The notes under the pieces: model-generated | What the model saw: only the letters and a program-made list of their open reading frames with translations | The model's database searches: none | Told to the model about the DNA's origin: nothing | Shown here: one piece after another, positions 46,206 to 55,341 of the stretch | Numbering within the stretch: the stretch's first letter is position 1 | How the letters are laid out: every line of letters starts with the position of its first letter | Position numbers and translations under genes: made by a program | NCBI RefSeq assembly: GCF_000742835.1 | Contig: NZ_CP008941.1 | Location: 1,913,690-1,977,689, forward strand | Origin: Candidatus Paracaedibacter acanthamoebae | GTDB lineage: Bacteria > Pseudomonadota > Alphaproteobacteria > Paracaedibacterales > Paracaedibacteraceae | Direction of reading: 5' to 3' | Length of the DNA stretch: 64,000 nucleotides

Positions 46206-46804
46206 AGCCTTGGCAAAGTAACTCCACGTTGCCCCATGTATTTACCACTGCGGTCAGCATATGAAACTTCGCAGTCACTCGTCCCTTTTAAGAATAGGAA
46301 TTGGCAGACCCCTTCATTAGCATAGATTTTGGCTGGCAAGGGGGTCGTATTTGAAAACTCAAGCGTTACATGACCTTCCCATTCTGGCTCAAGCGGTGTT
46401 ACGTTAACGATAATGCCGCACCGCGCATAAGTTGATTTACCTAAACAAATGACCAACACATCACGCGGAATCCGAAAATACTCGACTGTGCGGGCCAGAA
46501 CAAAGCTGTTCGGTGGAATAATGCACACATCAGTTTCTTTTTCAACAAAACTAGTTTCGGAAAAGTTTTTTGGATCAACGATAGCATTATGAACGTTGGT
46601 AAAAATCTTAAATTCTGGAGCACAGCGCGCATCATAACCATACGATGAAACACCATATGAAATCACATCTTGCCGGACCTGCTTTTCAACAAATGGCTCA
46701 ATCATACCATGCTTTAAAGATTGTTCACGAATCCACGAATCTGGCAAAATACCGCCATTCATTTGGATTTGTTCTAATGTTTGTTTTGCAGCTGCAGTAT
46801 TCAT
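46202..46804 (-). CDS. dcd: dCTP deaminase
   Basis: Deaminates dCTP to dUTP, feeding dTMP synthesis. Core motifs are intact: [37 protein letters not shown] and [20 protein letters not shown], with the catalytic Glu in the last. The ATG at 46804 has GGAA seven bases upstream; ATG 46816 and TTG 46825 are alternatives. Any of these gives about 15-20 residues ahead of the usual LPDSWIREQ start. Confidence 0.96.
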   Translation of the reverse strand: MNTAAAKQTLEQIQMNGGILPDSWIREQSLKHGMIEPFVEKQVRQDVISYGVSSYGYDARCAPEFKIFTNVHNAIVDPKNFSETSFVEKETDVCIIPPNSFVLARTVEYFRIPRDVLVICLGKSTYARCGIIVNVTPLEPEWEGHVTLEFSNTTPLPAKIYANEGVCQFLFLKGTSDCEVSYADRSGKYMGQRGVTLPRL

Positions 46805-46853
46805 GACATATTCCATATATTTCAAGTCTTTTTACTCTTGAAAGTATCAGGAT

Positions 46854-47045
46854 TTAACGATCACTGTCCAATTGTTTTTGAGGCATACCGGACTGGTCGC
46901 GGTCTCGCTGTTGTTGCTTGCGACGTTTAAGATTTTCTCTTAAGGCATCGGCCATACGCCGAGCCTTTTCTTCGGGAGTAATTTTTTCGCTCATAATCTG
47001 ATTTATAAGAGCTTCATCTATTTTCTGCAACAAAAAATCTTGCAT
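46854..47045 (-). CDS. Small basic alphaproteobacterial protein (ENLKRRKxQ type)
   Basis: A 63-residue soluble protein of helical, charged composition. ADALRENLKRRKQQQRDRDQ resembles a conserved short protein found across alphaproteobacteria, where an ALRxNLxRRKxQ block ends the chain. Function unknown. It lies upstream of dcd on the same strand, 50 bases away, and probably shares its transcript. Confidence 0.7.
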   Translation of the reverse strand: MQDFLLQKIDEALINQIMSEKITPEEKARRMADALRENLKRRKQQQRDRDQSGMPQKQLDSDR

Positions 47046-47085
47046 TTTAATCGTAAGATATGAGATTCTGCAGACATCATCTTTT

Positions 47086-47160
47086 GCCGCTGTGGCTCAG
47101 AGGTAGAGCACACCCTTGGTAAGGGTGGGGTCGAGAGTTCGATTCTCTCCAGCGGCACCA
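47086..47160 (+). tRNA. tRNA-Thr (anticodon GGT)
   Basis: A 75-base cloverleaf: acceptor GCCGCTG pairs with CAGCGGC, D arm GGCTCAGAGGTAGAGC, anticodon stem CACCC/GGGTG around TTGGTAA with anticodon GGT, T arm GAGAGTTCGATTCTCTC, and encoded CCA. It reads ACC and ACT threonine codons. Confidence 0.96.
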
Positions 47161-47229
47161 TTAATTTCTTTCCCCTCACCACATTTTCTGAGATAATAAG
47201 GCCAACGATATAATTAAGAATCTATTGTA

Positions 47230-49605
47230 ATGGCACGAAAATTTTCATCTCGCTCATCCCGATTGCTTCCCCCTGAAATTTGGGATTTAATTCGCAAACG
47301 AATGCACCAGTTTTCTGGCTTTTCAATTACTTGTCTCGGCATTCTAGCCCTTTTAAGCATTGCTTCTTATAACCCAGCCGATGCATCGTGGAACACAGCA
47401 AATGGGGCTAATCCCTTAAATTGGCTTGATTACCCAGGGGCAGTTATCGCTGACCTTTTACTCCAGTCTTTTGGTGTTGGAAGTTTTATGGCAATTTTCG
47501 CTCTTTTCGTGTGGGGAGGAGTGTTAATGATTGAGGATCACCTATCACGTCCTTTAACGAAATTTATCCTTTTAATACTTGCTTTAGCTTTAGCCTCTAT
47601 CGCCTTAACAGCCGTGCCTACTCACCGTTGGTTTTTTGACCTACAAAATATTGGTGGGATTTTTGGATCCATCCTCTTAACTATTTTAGTCAAATTAATT
47701 CCCGCTCAATTTAAGGGTGCCATTCAAATCGTTAGCGCTGCTCTGTGTGGCATTATTTACGCGGGTGCATTAGGCTTAAATCTTCATCAATGGTCCAGAA
47801 TTTTTGGTCGCCTTAAAACAATTTGGACACAGATCCATAAGGCAGGATCGTGGATTGCCTCATATCTTCTGCGTCGTCCATCAAAACTTCCAACTTCCTC
47901 TCACGACGAAGAACCGCCTGTTCTTAATAAAGCAGTTTTGCGGGCTAATGTGACTGATAAACCTGTAACCTCCGGCGCTCAGGCGTCGATGGCTATCCCA
48001 ATTAAGACATCGTTGTATGAAGAAGCTAATTATTCAGATGCTGCCATCGATCAATATGAAGAATCTTTAGTCAGCAAATCGCCCAAATCAGCTGCGGTTA
48101 AAGTCAGTACGTCCTATGCTGTCGATGATTATCAATTACCATCTATTGATCTTTTGGATGTTCAACCGAAAAAAATCTCTAAAAGCATCTCGGATGAGCA
48201 ACTGCAAAGTTATGCCGCTCAACTTGAACAAGTTTTGAGTGAATTTGGCGTGCGCGGTGAGATCGTTGGCGTTTGCCCTGGCCCCGTTGTCACCTTGTAT
48301 GAACTTAAACCGGCAGCGGGCATTAAAACCTCTCGCGTTATTGGTCTGGCTGATGATATTGCCCGCTCCATGAGCGCCCACTCCGCACGTATCGCTGTTA
48401 TTCCGGGTCGCAATGTGATTGGGATCGAACTTCCAAATCCAACGCGAGAAACCGTGTATATGCGGGATTTATTATTGTCGGAAGATTATCATAAACATTC
48501 AGCCAGCCTGGCGATGATTTTGGGCAAAGATATCGGCGGCAACCCCATTATTGCTGACTTAGCACGCATGCCCCACTTGCTGGTCGCAGGTACCACAGGA
48601 TCAGGTAAGTCCGTGTCTGTTAACACCATGATTTTATCCTTACTATATCGACTGTCACCGGATCAGTGTAAATTCATTATGATTGACCCAAAAATGCTTG
48701 AATTTTCCGTTTATGATGGTATTCCCCATTTGCTAACGCCCGTGGTAACAGATCCTAAAAAAGCCATTGTCGCTTTAAAATGGGCGGTTCGGGAAATGGA
48801 AAGCCGCTATCGGGCCATGTCAAAGCTCGGAGTCCGCAATATTGATGGCTATAACACTCGCATTCAAGAAGCCCGTCAAAGTGGGGAGATTCTGATGCGC
48901 CGTGTTCAAACAGGCTTTGATCCCGATACGGGCAAACCTATTTTCGAAAATCAATCTTTGGATGTAACGCCTCTCCCTTACATTGTTGTTGTTGTCGACG
49001 AAATGGCTGACTTAATGCTCGTTGCTGGCAAGGAGATTGAAGCCGCCGTTCAACGTCTGGCTCAAATGGCCCGAGCCGCCGGTATTCACTTAATTATGGC
49101 AACCCAACGTCCCTCGGTGGATGTGATTACGGGAACGATTAAGGCCAACTTTCCAACCCGTATCAGCTTTATGGTTACCAGTAAAATTGACAGCCGTACA
49201 ATTCTCGGTGAACAAGGTGCTGAGCAGTTATTAGGCCAAGGTGACATGCTTTATATGGTTGGTGGCGGTCGATTGCTACGTGTGCATGGCCCGTTTGTCA
49301 AAGATACAGAGGTCGAACGCATCGTTCAGTTCCTTAAAAGCCAAGGAGAACCCAGCTATATCGATAGCGTCACTGAGGATGATGGTGAATTTTCCACTGC
49401 CAATGGCTCAGAGCCAGAGGGAGGAGATGCTTTGTATCAGCAAGCCGTTGAGTTGGTCCGCCGTGAAGGGAAAGCATCCACAAGTTTTGTCCAACGCCAT
49501 TTACAAATTGGCTATAACCGCGCCGCAAGAATGATTGAACAGATGGAAAAAGAAGGCCTCATCAGTCCGGCTAATCATGTTGGTAAACGAGAAGTAATTG
49601 GCTAA
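47230..49605 (+). CDS. ftsK: DNA translocase FtsK
   Basis: A septal motor that clears chromosomes at division and activates XerCD. The 791-residue protein has four predicted N-terminal helices (about 30-200), a short linker, and the motor domain with Walker A GTTGSGKSV (from about residue 454) and Walker B YIVVVVDEMADLMLV. A C-terminal gamma winged helix (EGKASTSFVQRHLQIGYNRA) recognises KOPS-type sites. The linker is shorter than in E. coli, as is usual in alphaproteobacteria. lolA follows after 50 bases. Confidence 0.97.
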   Translation: MARKFSSRSSRLLPPEIWDLIRKRMHQFSGFSITCLGILALLSIASYNPADASWNTANGANPLNWLDYPGAVIADLLLQSFGVGSFMAIFALFVWGGVLMIEDHLSRPLTKFILLILALALASIALTAVPTHRWFFDLQNIGGIFGSILLTILVKLIPAQFKGAIQIVSAALCGIIYAGALGLNLHQWSRIFGRLKTIWTQIHKAGSWIASYLLRRPSKLPTSSHDEEPPVLNKAVLRANVTDKPVTSGAQASMAIPIKTSLYEEANYSDAAIDQYEESLVSKSPKSAAVKVSTSYAVDDYQLPSIDLLDVQPKKISKSISDEQLQSYAAQLEQVLSEFGVRGEIVGVCPGPVVTLYELKPAAGIKTSRVIGLADDIARSMSAHSARIAVIPGRNVIGIELPNPTRETVYMRDLLLSEDYHKHSASLAMILGKDIGGNPIIADLARMPHLLVAGTTGSGKSVSVNTMILSLLYRLSPDQCKFIMIDPKMLEFSVYDGIPHLLTPVVTDPKKAIVALKWAVREMESRYRAMSKLGVRNIDGYNTRIQEARQSGEILMRRVQTGFDPDTGKPIFENQSLDVTPLPYIVVVVDEMADLMLVAGKEIEAAVQRLAQMARAAGIHLIMATQRPSVDVITGTIKANFPTRISFMVTSKIDSRTILGEQGAEQLLGQGDMLYMVGGGRLLRVHGPFVKDTEVERIVQFLKSQGEPSYIDSVTEDDGEFSTANGSEPEGGDALYQQAVELVRREGKASTSFVQRHLQIGYNRAARMIEQMEKEGLISPANHVGKREVIG

Positions 49606-49655
49606 CAATATCCATTAGGGTGGGCTGATTTACTGCCATTAACAAGGAGCAAACA

Positions 49656-50252
49656 ATGACTTATATTCTACGCACAGTTTTAGCCACAGTATTAATGATC
49701 ATGGCAACACAAGCAGCTGTTGATCCAGCCTTAGTTAAAAAAGTTGAAAATTATCTAAATGGCATCAAAACTTATCGGGCCCGCATCCTTCAAACCAATG
49801 ACAATGGCAGCACTCAAAAAGGTTGGTTTTATATGGAACGGGGGGGGAGAAAGCAATTCGGCAAAATGCGGATTGAGTATGATGCTCCCCTTAAGGATTT
49901 AATGATTGTTGATGGCCATGACTTCATTTTTTATGATGACCAGGCTAAGGAAAAAAACACCTATGATATAGAAGCAACACCAGCGGCTTTCTTACTTCGC
50001 CGTAAAATTGATTTACATAATGATCTTAAGATTGTTGAAAAGGCTGTTGACGGGACTGAACTGGGCTTAAAAGTTATTCGCTCTGGCGATGAATCAGGTG
50101 CTGCTTTAATTTTAAAATTTTCAACATCGCCTATTTTTAAACTTAATGGTTGGGCTGTTATTGATCCCCAAGGGTTGATGACCCGTGTGCATCTTGAAGA
50201 AGTTAATATTGGCATGAGTCTGGATGCCAACTTATTTAAATATAAGGGCTAA
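49656..50252 (+). CDS. lolA: Outer-membrane lipoprotein carrier LolA
   Basis: The periplasmic chaperone that carries lipoproteins to the outer membrane. The 198-residue protein has a signal peptide (TVLATVLMIMATQA) and a LolA half-barrel: YRARILQTNDNGSTQKGWFY, FGKMRIEYDAPLKDLMIVDG and VIDPQGLMTRVHLEEV. The ftsK-lolA order is common in alphaproteobacteria and supports the call. The RBS is AAGGAGC before the ATG at 49656. Confidence 0.92.
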   Translation: MTYILRTVLATVLMIMATQAAVDPALVKKVENYLNGIKTYRARILQTNDNGSTQKGWFYMERGGRKQFGKMRIEYDAPLKDLMIVDGHDFIFYDDQAKEKNTYDIEATPAAFLLRRKIDLHNDLKIVEKAVDGTELGLKVIRSGDESGAALILKFSTSPIFKLNGWAVIDPQGLMTRVHLEEVNIGMSLDANLFKYKG

Positions 50253-50258
50253 GCATCA

Positions 50259-50585
50259 ATGGCATTAGCTTGGACTTATTTAGTAATAGCAGGTCTGTTA
50301 GAAATCGTTTGGGCGATCGGCCTTAAATACGCTCAAGGATTTACTCAATTATGGCCAAGCGTTATAACCATTCTATCCATGATCGCAAGTATATTCTTAC
50401 TAGCAAAGGCAGTTGAAACCCTTCCTCTCGGTACTGCTTATGCCATTTGGGTAGGGATTGGAGCGTGTGGTACCGCCTTATTGGGCATTCTATTACTACA
50501 AGAAACAGTCTCACCAATGCGTATTTTCTTTTTAACTTTATTGATCATTTCAATCGTTGGATTAAAAATGAGCAGTAGCTCTTAA
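50259..50585 (+). CDS. sugE: SMR-family exporter, SugE/Gdx type
   Basis: A four-helix small multidrug resistance protein of 108 residues. The first helix AGLLEIVWAIGLKYAQGF has the membrane Glu and the EIxWAxGLK pattern of the SugE/Gdx branch, whose characterised members export guanidinium. AYAIWVGIGACGTALLGI is the third helix. It begins six bases after lolA, so it is probably co-transcribed. Confidence 0.92.
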   Translation: MALAWTYLVIAGLLEIVWAIGLKYAQGFTQLWPSVITILSMIASIFLLAKAVETLPLGTAYAIWVGIGACGTALLGILLLQETVSPMRIFFLTLLIISIVGLKMSSSS

Positions 50586-50592
50586 ACCCTGA

Positions 50593-50693
50593 TACTTAAG
50601 AAACAAATCACAATGACCCTATAAGGGGAACCTAAAAGCTATAATGAAATTGATGTATCTTATTTATTGCGGACGATTTCACGGTTATAAATT
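50593..50693 (+). repeat. Direct repeat, decayed copy of the dsbD leader (copy 1)
   Basis: About 100 bases are similar to 50748-50852: TACTTAAG, AAATCACAATGACCCTATA, then CTATAATGAAATTGATGTAT and GATTTCACGGTTATAAATT. In this copy the position of the dsbD ATG is ATA. It looks like a partial tandem duplication of the dsbD 5' region that has since diverged. Confidence 0.65.
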
Positions 50694-50747
50694 AAGTTTG
50701 CCAGAAGATATATAGAGATTTTATCATATAACAATTCAATAGGTTAA

Positions 50748-50852
50748 TATTTAAGTGAAACAGATCACAATTATCCTATAGTCGGAGGAGGAGATATGGG
50801 CTAAAATTGGCTTATGTTATTTTTATTCAGAGTGATTTCACGGTTATGAATT
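50748..50852 (+). repeat. Direct repeat covering the dsbD leader and start (copy 2)
   Basis: The partner of 50593-50693: TATTTAAG, AGATCACAATTATCCTATA, CTAAAATTGGCTTATGTTAT and GATTTCACGGTTATGAATT. It ends at the dsbD start codon (50846). It includes a strong GGAGGAGGAG box at 50783-50793, which sits far from the dsbD ATG. Confidence 0.65.
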
Positions 50853-52873
50853 TTTTAAGAAGTATTTTCCTGGGAGTCTCGTTGATGCTGACTCCCCTGT
50901 TGGCAACTCAAGCAACCCTCGAACACACAACCGTTGAATTGCTGAGTGAAGTCGAATCAATTAAACCCAGCCAACCCTTCTGGCTTGCTTTTAAAATAAC
51001 GATGAAACCTGGCTGGCACACTTATTGGAAAAATCCAGGTGATTCTGGTCTTGAAACCCAATTGACATGGGAACTTCCCGATGGATTTTCCGTCTCTCCT
51101 ATTCAATGGTTACCCCCTGAACGCTTACCACAGTCAACCTTAGTGTCTTTTGGCTATACCAATGAAGCCTATCACCTCGTCCAAATAATTCCTCCCACGG
51201 ATCTGTTGCAGGATAAGTATACATTATCCGTTCAAGCCAATTGGTTGGTTTGTGAAGAAACTTGTATCCCTGAAGAAACAAAATTAGCCTTAATCCTGAA
51301 TCGGTCTCAAGAAAATGATTCTCTTTATAGCCAACATAAACCATTGATTGATGAGTTAGTCAGTGAACTTCCTGAAAAACCTGATCAATTTGGAGAATAT
51401 CAAGTCAAAGGCGACAATGTTGTCTTTTACCTGCCAGCAGGTTTTCTAACCGATAGAAAAATTAGTGAAATTGTCTTCTTTCCTGAAGAAAAAGGCGTTA
51501 TCCAAAATAGTATGCCACAACATTGGTCGATCAAAGATAACCATGTGGTCATGACAATTGCTAAAAATCACACATTTCCTGATCGTATCACAGGCTTGAT
51601 CCAAGCCACCGATGCTGAAACTAAGACGATAAAATCCTACCAACTTTATTTTGGCAAAGTTGAAGTAGCTCCTATTAAACAAGGTTTAGAAACTACCTTG
51701 TGGGGCGTTTTATTGCTCGCCTTACTAGGCGGATTGGTCCTCAATGCAATGCCTTGTGTTTTCCCTGTACTGTCTTTGAAAGCTGTCACCATTGCTAAGA
51801 AGGCCCATCACCAACCAAGCTTTATCCGTCAACAAGGGCTGCTTTATACGTTGGGCGTCATCGTTACATTTCTAACATTGGCCTCAGTTCTCATTGGTAT
51901 TAAACAGACGGGAGAAACTGTGGGATGGGGCTTTCAAATGCAAAATCCTTATTTCATTGTTTTTATGACTTATCTAATGTTCTTTGTCGGCTTAAGCCTC
52001 TCGGGTGTGGTGTATCTGCCTATCTTATTTGGCAATACCCAAGCGACTATCAATGATGAAACGAGTAAGTGGGGCAGTTTTTGGATTGGCATATTGGCGG
52101 TTCTTGTCGCTACACCGTGCACCGCTCCTTTTATGGGCGTCGCCATTGGGTATGCCATGGGTCAACCTTCTTTTATTATTTTTCTGGTTTTCTTAAGCTT
52201 GTCTATTGGCTTTGCCTTACCTTATTTATTAATCAGCCTATTCCCTGCTGCTTTAAAAGTTTTACCTAAACCGGGGCGGTGGATGGAAACTTTTAAAGAA
52301 TTTATGGCTTTTCCGATGTATGCCAGTGTTGCCTGGCTGTTATGGGTTCTGGTCCAGCAGACAGGATCGCGCGGGCTTATTATCTGTCTCATGGGGTTAG
52401 TGCTTATGGCCTTTAGCATTTGGATTTGGCAACGCCATCGTCACCGATCCCCGATAGCTAAGATTCTTATGATGCTTGGACTGGCGACTCTCACGGTTGC
52501 ACCCATTGCCTATTTACAGCAGCCGCAAGAAATTGTCAGGGTTGAGAAATTTTCCCGCCAACGGCTTCAAGAATTAAGGGCCCAAGGCCGCCCGGTATTT
52601 GTGTACGGCACAGCAGCTTGGTGTATTACCTGTAAAGTCAATGAAGTTGCGCTGAAATCAACAGCTGTTCAATTGCTTTTTAAAGATAATGACATAGCCT
52701 TTTTAGAAGCCGATTGGACGAATCAAGATGCTGAAATTACCGATTATCTTGGCAGCTTTGGGCGCAGTGGTGTGCCGCTGTATGTGTTTTATTCAAAAAC
52801 CGGAGAATCCCAGATTCTTCCCCAGATATTAACCGAGTCAATCCTCGTTGAAACTATCATGAATGGAGGATAA
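50846..52873 (+). CDS. dsbD: Thiol:disulfide interchange protein DsbD/ScsB-like
   Basis: Carries electrons across the inner membrane to periplasmic thioredoxins. From the ATG at 50846 the protein has 675 residues: a signal peptide (NFLRSIFLGVSLMLTPLLA), an N-terminal immunoglobulin-like domain with CEETCIP, eight membrane helices with the two redox cysteines in NAMPCVFPVL and ATPCTAPFMG, and a C-terminal thioredoxin domain with CITC. A TTG at 50807 would add an unlikely extension ahead of the signal peptide. The Shine-Dalgarno before 50846 is weak. Confidence 0.92.
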   Translation: MNFLRSIFLGVSLMLTPLLATQATLEHTTVELLSEVESIKPSQPFWLAFKITMKPGWHTYWKNPGDSGLETQLTWELPDGFSVSPIQWLPPERLPQSTLVSFGYTNEAYHLVQIIPPTDLLQDKYTLSVQANWLVCEETCIPEETKLALILNRSQENDSLYSQHKPLIDELVSELPEKPDQFGEYQVKGDNVVFYLPAGFLTDRKISEIVFFPEEKGVIQNSMPQHWSIKDNHVVMTIAKNHTFPDRITGLIQATDAETKTIKSYQLYFGKVEVAPIKQGLETTLWGVLLLALLGGLVLNAMPCVFPVLSLKAVTIAKKAHHQPSFIRQQGLLYTLGVIVTFLTLASVLIGIKQTGETVGWGFQMQNPYFIVFMTYLMFFVGLSLSGVVYLPILFGNTQATINDETSKWGSFWIGILAVLVATPCTAPFMGVAIGYAMGQPSFIIFLVFLSLSIGFALPYLLISLFPAALKVLPKPGRWMETFKEFMAFPMYASVAWLLWVLVQQTGSRGLIICLMGLVLMAFSIWIWQRHRHRSPIAKILMMLGLATLTVAPIAYLQQPQEIVRVEKFSRQRLQELRAQGRPVFVYGTAAWCITCKVNEVALKSTAVQLLFKDNDIAFLEADWTNQDAEITDYLGSFGRSGVPLYVFYSKTGESQILPQILTESILVETIMNGG

Positions 52874-52875
52874 TT

Positions 52876-52980
52876 ATGAAAAAATTGTTAGCCGTTGTTG
52901 CTGCAGGTTGCAGCATTCTAACTGCACAAGCAACACAAGAAGGTGCCAAAATATCTGCGACAAACAGACGCTCCTCTTAA
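52876..52980 (+). pseudogene. Truncated exported protein after dsbD, probably a decayed thioredoxin-like gene
   Basis: GGAGGA precedes an ATG that encodes a signal peptide (KKLLAVVAAGCSILTAQA) and only 16 further residues before TAA. In a neighbouring frame the following bases read TDAPLKVDEMALNLSS and then stop. This resembles the APxxxxxxAPxFxL opening of periplasmic redoxins often found next to dsbD. I infer a frameshifted, deleted redoxin; a genuine 34-residue exported peptide is the alternative. Confidence 0.45.
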
Positions 52981-53108
52981 GGTAGATGAAATGGCGCTTA
53001 ATTTATCATCGACAATCAAAGCAAAATCCTCTTACATTTAGCTTACTAAATTAACAGACTGTACACTTAACCTTAAATATCAACTACAATAATCAGAGAG
53101 ATGATAAT

Positions 53109-53819
53109 ATGAAAATATACTATAAAATTCTTACATGCTTATGTTTTGTATCTTTGCTTTCAGGATGCGCACAACGGATAGAAAATTCAAAGCTGGCTCC
53201 TGAGGTTCTAGCAAAACCAAGTTCAGTATTAATTACGCATATATCTAATATAGAAAAGCCAGATTTTTATACAGGAGGCCGACAGGGTATTTTGGATATA
53301 GCCGTAAATCAAATGAGGGGACACAATATCAAAGAAACTTTGCAAACAATAGATGCAAAGCCAATTCTCATAGAAGATTACTATCAACCATTCACTGATT
53401 CCTTATCATCAAAGTCATTCAAGGTTATAAAAGCTCCAGCTTCTATATTACCGCAAGATCTTAAGGAGGCAGCAGACGGTAATATCAAATATGCTCCATA
53501 TGATTTCAAAGATTTTAAGAAAAAATACAATGTTGATTATGCCCTCATTCTTGATGGTGGTTTTGGCATTTGGCGTGACCATTATTCTTTTATACCAAGG
53601 GGTGCTCCTCTAGGTGTTGCAACAGTAAAAATTTATATGGTAGAGTTAAAAACTAACTCCATCGTGGGATATTATGAAATTAATTTTTCTAACTCTATAG
53701 ATGGTAAGTGGGATGCCCCACCAAACTATACTAATTTGAAAGAATCATCAAAAGAGGCATTAAGTTTAGCTCTTAAAAAAGCTCACTCATATTTTTTCAA
53801 AGTAAGCAATCCTTCCTAA
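53109..53819 (+). CDS. Lipoprotein of unknown function
   Basis: The 236-residue protein has a lipoprotein signal with lipobox LLSGC (Cys20). The mature part is alpha/beta in composition with no motif I recognise. DYALILDGGFGIWRDHYSFI and VKIYMVELKTNSIVGYYEIN suggest a beta-sheet domain like those of lipoproteins with a YcfL/LpoB-type fold, but this is only an impression. It would be sorted by the Lol pathway, whose LolA is encoded 3 kb away. Single gene, followed by a hairpin. Confidence 0.75.
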   Translation: MKIYYKILTCLCFVSLLSGCAQRIENSKLAPEVLAKPSSVLITHISNIEKPDFYTGGRQGILDIAVNQMRGHNIKETLQTIDAKPILIEDYYQPFTDSLSSKSFKVIKAPASILPQDLKEAADGNIKYAPYDFKDFKKKYNVDYALILDGGFGIWRDHYSFIPRGAPLGVATVKIYMVELKTNSIVGYYEINFSNSIDGKWDAPPNYTNLKESSKEALSLALKKAHSYFFKVSNPS

Positions 53820-53876
53820 GGGGGGATTGTTAAAACGAGAAAACTACTTCTACTGAATAATTTAATAAGTTTGTAT

Positions 53877-53906
53877 AAAAAACTCGGTCCCAAGGGACCG
53901 AGTTTT
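53877..53906. terminator. Strong hairpin, terminator or IS end structure
   Basis: AAAACTCGGTCCC and GGGACCGAGTTTT pair perfectly over 13 bases. It lies 58 bases after the lipoprotein stop and could terminate it, since a T run follows. It also lies just beyond the 3' side of an IS200/IS605 remnant; such elements carry subterminal hairpins, so it may be an old element end. Confidence 0.7.
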
Positions 53907-53934
53907 AAAGCAATTTTAATTGGCAGACTTTTTT

Positions 53935-54190
53935 TGGCCTTTGTCTGTTTCTATAAACTAATTTTATATATATCGCCGTATAATTTCTTCCTTGGCATTT
54001 CCAATAGTCTGCACGAAACAGCTGCAAGCCCACAGTTTTCCATCCTAAAAATATTTCTTCTTAATTTCAGGGAGAAGCCTAAAAAATTGTCGTTCTAAAA
54101 TGCTTTTAGCGATTGATGTCTGAGGGCAATGCCTGGTGACCTGACCGAACAACCATATGAATATGATTTACCAAAATCTCTAACTCAACC
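53935..54190 (-). pseudogene. IS200/IS605 TnpA transposase remnant
   Basis: On the minus strand the Y1 transposase core is readable through several breaks: NHIHMVVRSGHQALPSDI (the HxH catalytic pair of the HUH fold), then in a second frame KSILERQFFRLLPEIKKKYF, stop, and DGKLWACSCFVQTIGNAKEE, IIRRYI. This matches IS200-type TnpA (HVHxLv, LKxxSSrxlf.efP.l...f..g.fWa.gyFv.TvG.v.ee.I..YI). At least one frameshift and several stops make it dead. Confidence 0.75.
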
Positions 54191-54314
54191 GTTTAAATAT
54201 TACAGTTGTCTCCCCATTCTTCGAATAGACAATGAATAGGAATTTTACTCTCCTGTTCATTGATATTGCGCAAATTTAGAAATAAAATATGCTCCTATTA
54301 ATCTCAGATTTTTC

Positions 54315-54511
54315 CACTTGAATGGCAAGGTTGAACATTCGCATAGATAGGCTTGATCGAGTAGAATTTTATTAGGTTATCCATTTCACTGACAATATTG
54401 ACATTCAAAAAACTGGAAGGATGGGGGAAAATCTATAATTGCCATAGACCTCCTTCTGCCTTAAAAGATAAAATTCCTTTTGAAGTTCTAAAAGAGGATT
54501 TTATTTACTAA
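54315..54511 (+). pseudogene. IS481/IS3-type integrase C-terminal remnant
   Basis: Three plus-strand frames together give the rve-type transposase tail: HLNGKVEHSHR, then DRVEFY and FTDNIDIQK, then YNCHRPPSALKDKIPFEVLK before TAA at 54509-54511. This matches the LNGkvERsHrtdkeEFY...yN..RPH.aL.gktP.evl pattern. At least two frameshifts and several stops are present. Confidence 0.7.
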
Positions 54512-54567
54512 GGTATAAATGTTGCACTAACCTTAATTAATATCCAATCATCTAGACTTTCTCCCTA

Positions 54568-55341
54568 TCATTTATTCGTCTCTTTTGGCTTTTCTTTCTG
54601 TTGAGCCTTTATAGCCAGCTTTGTCTGACTATCTTCGAGCATAACGAGTGTCACAGTTCTAACCTTTGCTTCATCCATAACAGCCATGATTACCCCTGCC
54701 TTTTTAGGATTCATTGCTTTCACAATTTGGCTTAATGCCGTAATTTCTAATTTATTGAATATGGCTGCAGCTTCTTCAGGCTTCATAGTTTCATAGATTT
54801 TCACCATCTGGGCCACATTCATTTGCTCTTGCTTAGTCAAAGCATCTTTCGTTTCTTTTATATCTTTGCGAACTTCTTCTAATTGGGTAATCTGATCTAA
54901 AATCTTACTTTCCGCTATTTTGGCGATTTCTTCTTTCTTAACCAACTCAGCCCGGTCATCCGCAATGGTGGTATCGCCTTCTTTTTTAGCCATTGCTTTT
55001 AAAATTTTTACCTGGTTTTCATCTAAATTTAAGGGGTCGAACTCAGTTTTTTTCTCTGCCGCAGCTGCTTTGTCAGCCTTTTCCGTGGTTACAGCTGGAG
55101 GGGCGGCTTTATTGTCAGAGGTCGATTTTTCTGAAGTCGCAGGCGTTTCTGGTTTCTGTTCTGGCGCAGCATTCGCTTGCGAAACCAGCGAGGTATTGCT
55201 TAAATCAATTAGTTGTCGATGATGCCATATATCCTCAGCTCTATAAATAACGCACAATCCTGCGACCAGAATAACCATTAAATTTAAATCTGGGCGCCAG
55301 GACAAAAGCTTGAGAATTACTTTTATGGCTTCATGCTGCAT
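54568..55341 (-). CDS. motE: MotE-like flagellar protein
   Basis: The 257-residue protein has an N-terminal helix (DLNLMVILVAGLCVIY), a Pro/Ala/Glu/Lys-rich linker, a coiled coil (about 120-175) and a C-terminal MgtE_N-like region: MVKIYETMKPEEAAAIFNKL, VKAMNPKKAGVIMAVMD. This is the MotE family, a periplasmic factor for MotC/flagellar stator function in rhizobia. It overlaps the DUF6468 gene by 11 bases. The fliL-fliM-DUF6468-motE order is an alphaproteobacterial arrangement. Confidence 0.85.
   Translation of the reverse strand: MQHEAIKVILKLLSWRPDLNLMVILVAGLCVIYRAEDIWHHRQLIDLSNTSLVSQANAAPEQKPETPATSEKSTSDNKAAPPAVTTEKADKAAAAEKKTEFDPLNLDENQVKILKAMAKKEGDTTIADDRAELVKKEEIAKIAESKILDQITQLEEVRKDIKETKDALTKQEQMNVAQMVKIYETMKPEEAAAIFNKLEITALSQIVKAMNPKKAGVIMAVMDEAKVRTVTLVMLEDSQTKLAIKAQQKEKPKETNK

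Noticed and set aside
53871..54098. A 75-codon frame after the lipoprotein gene
   Set aside because: It reads through a strong hairpin and opposite an IS200/IS605 remnant; the product is a by-product of these.
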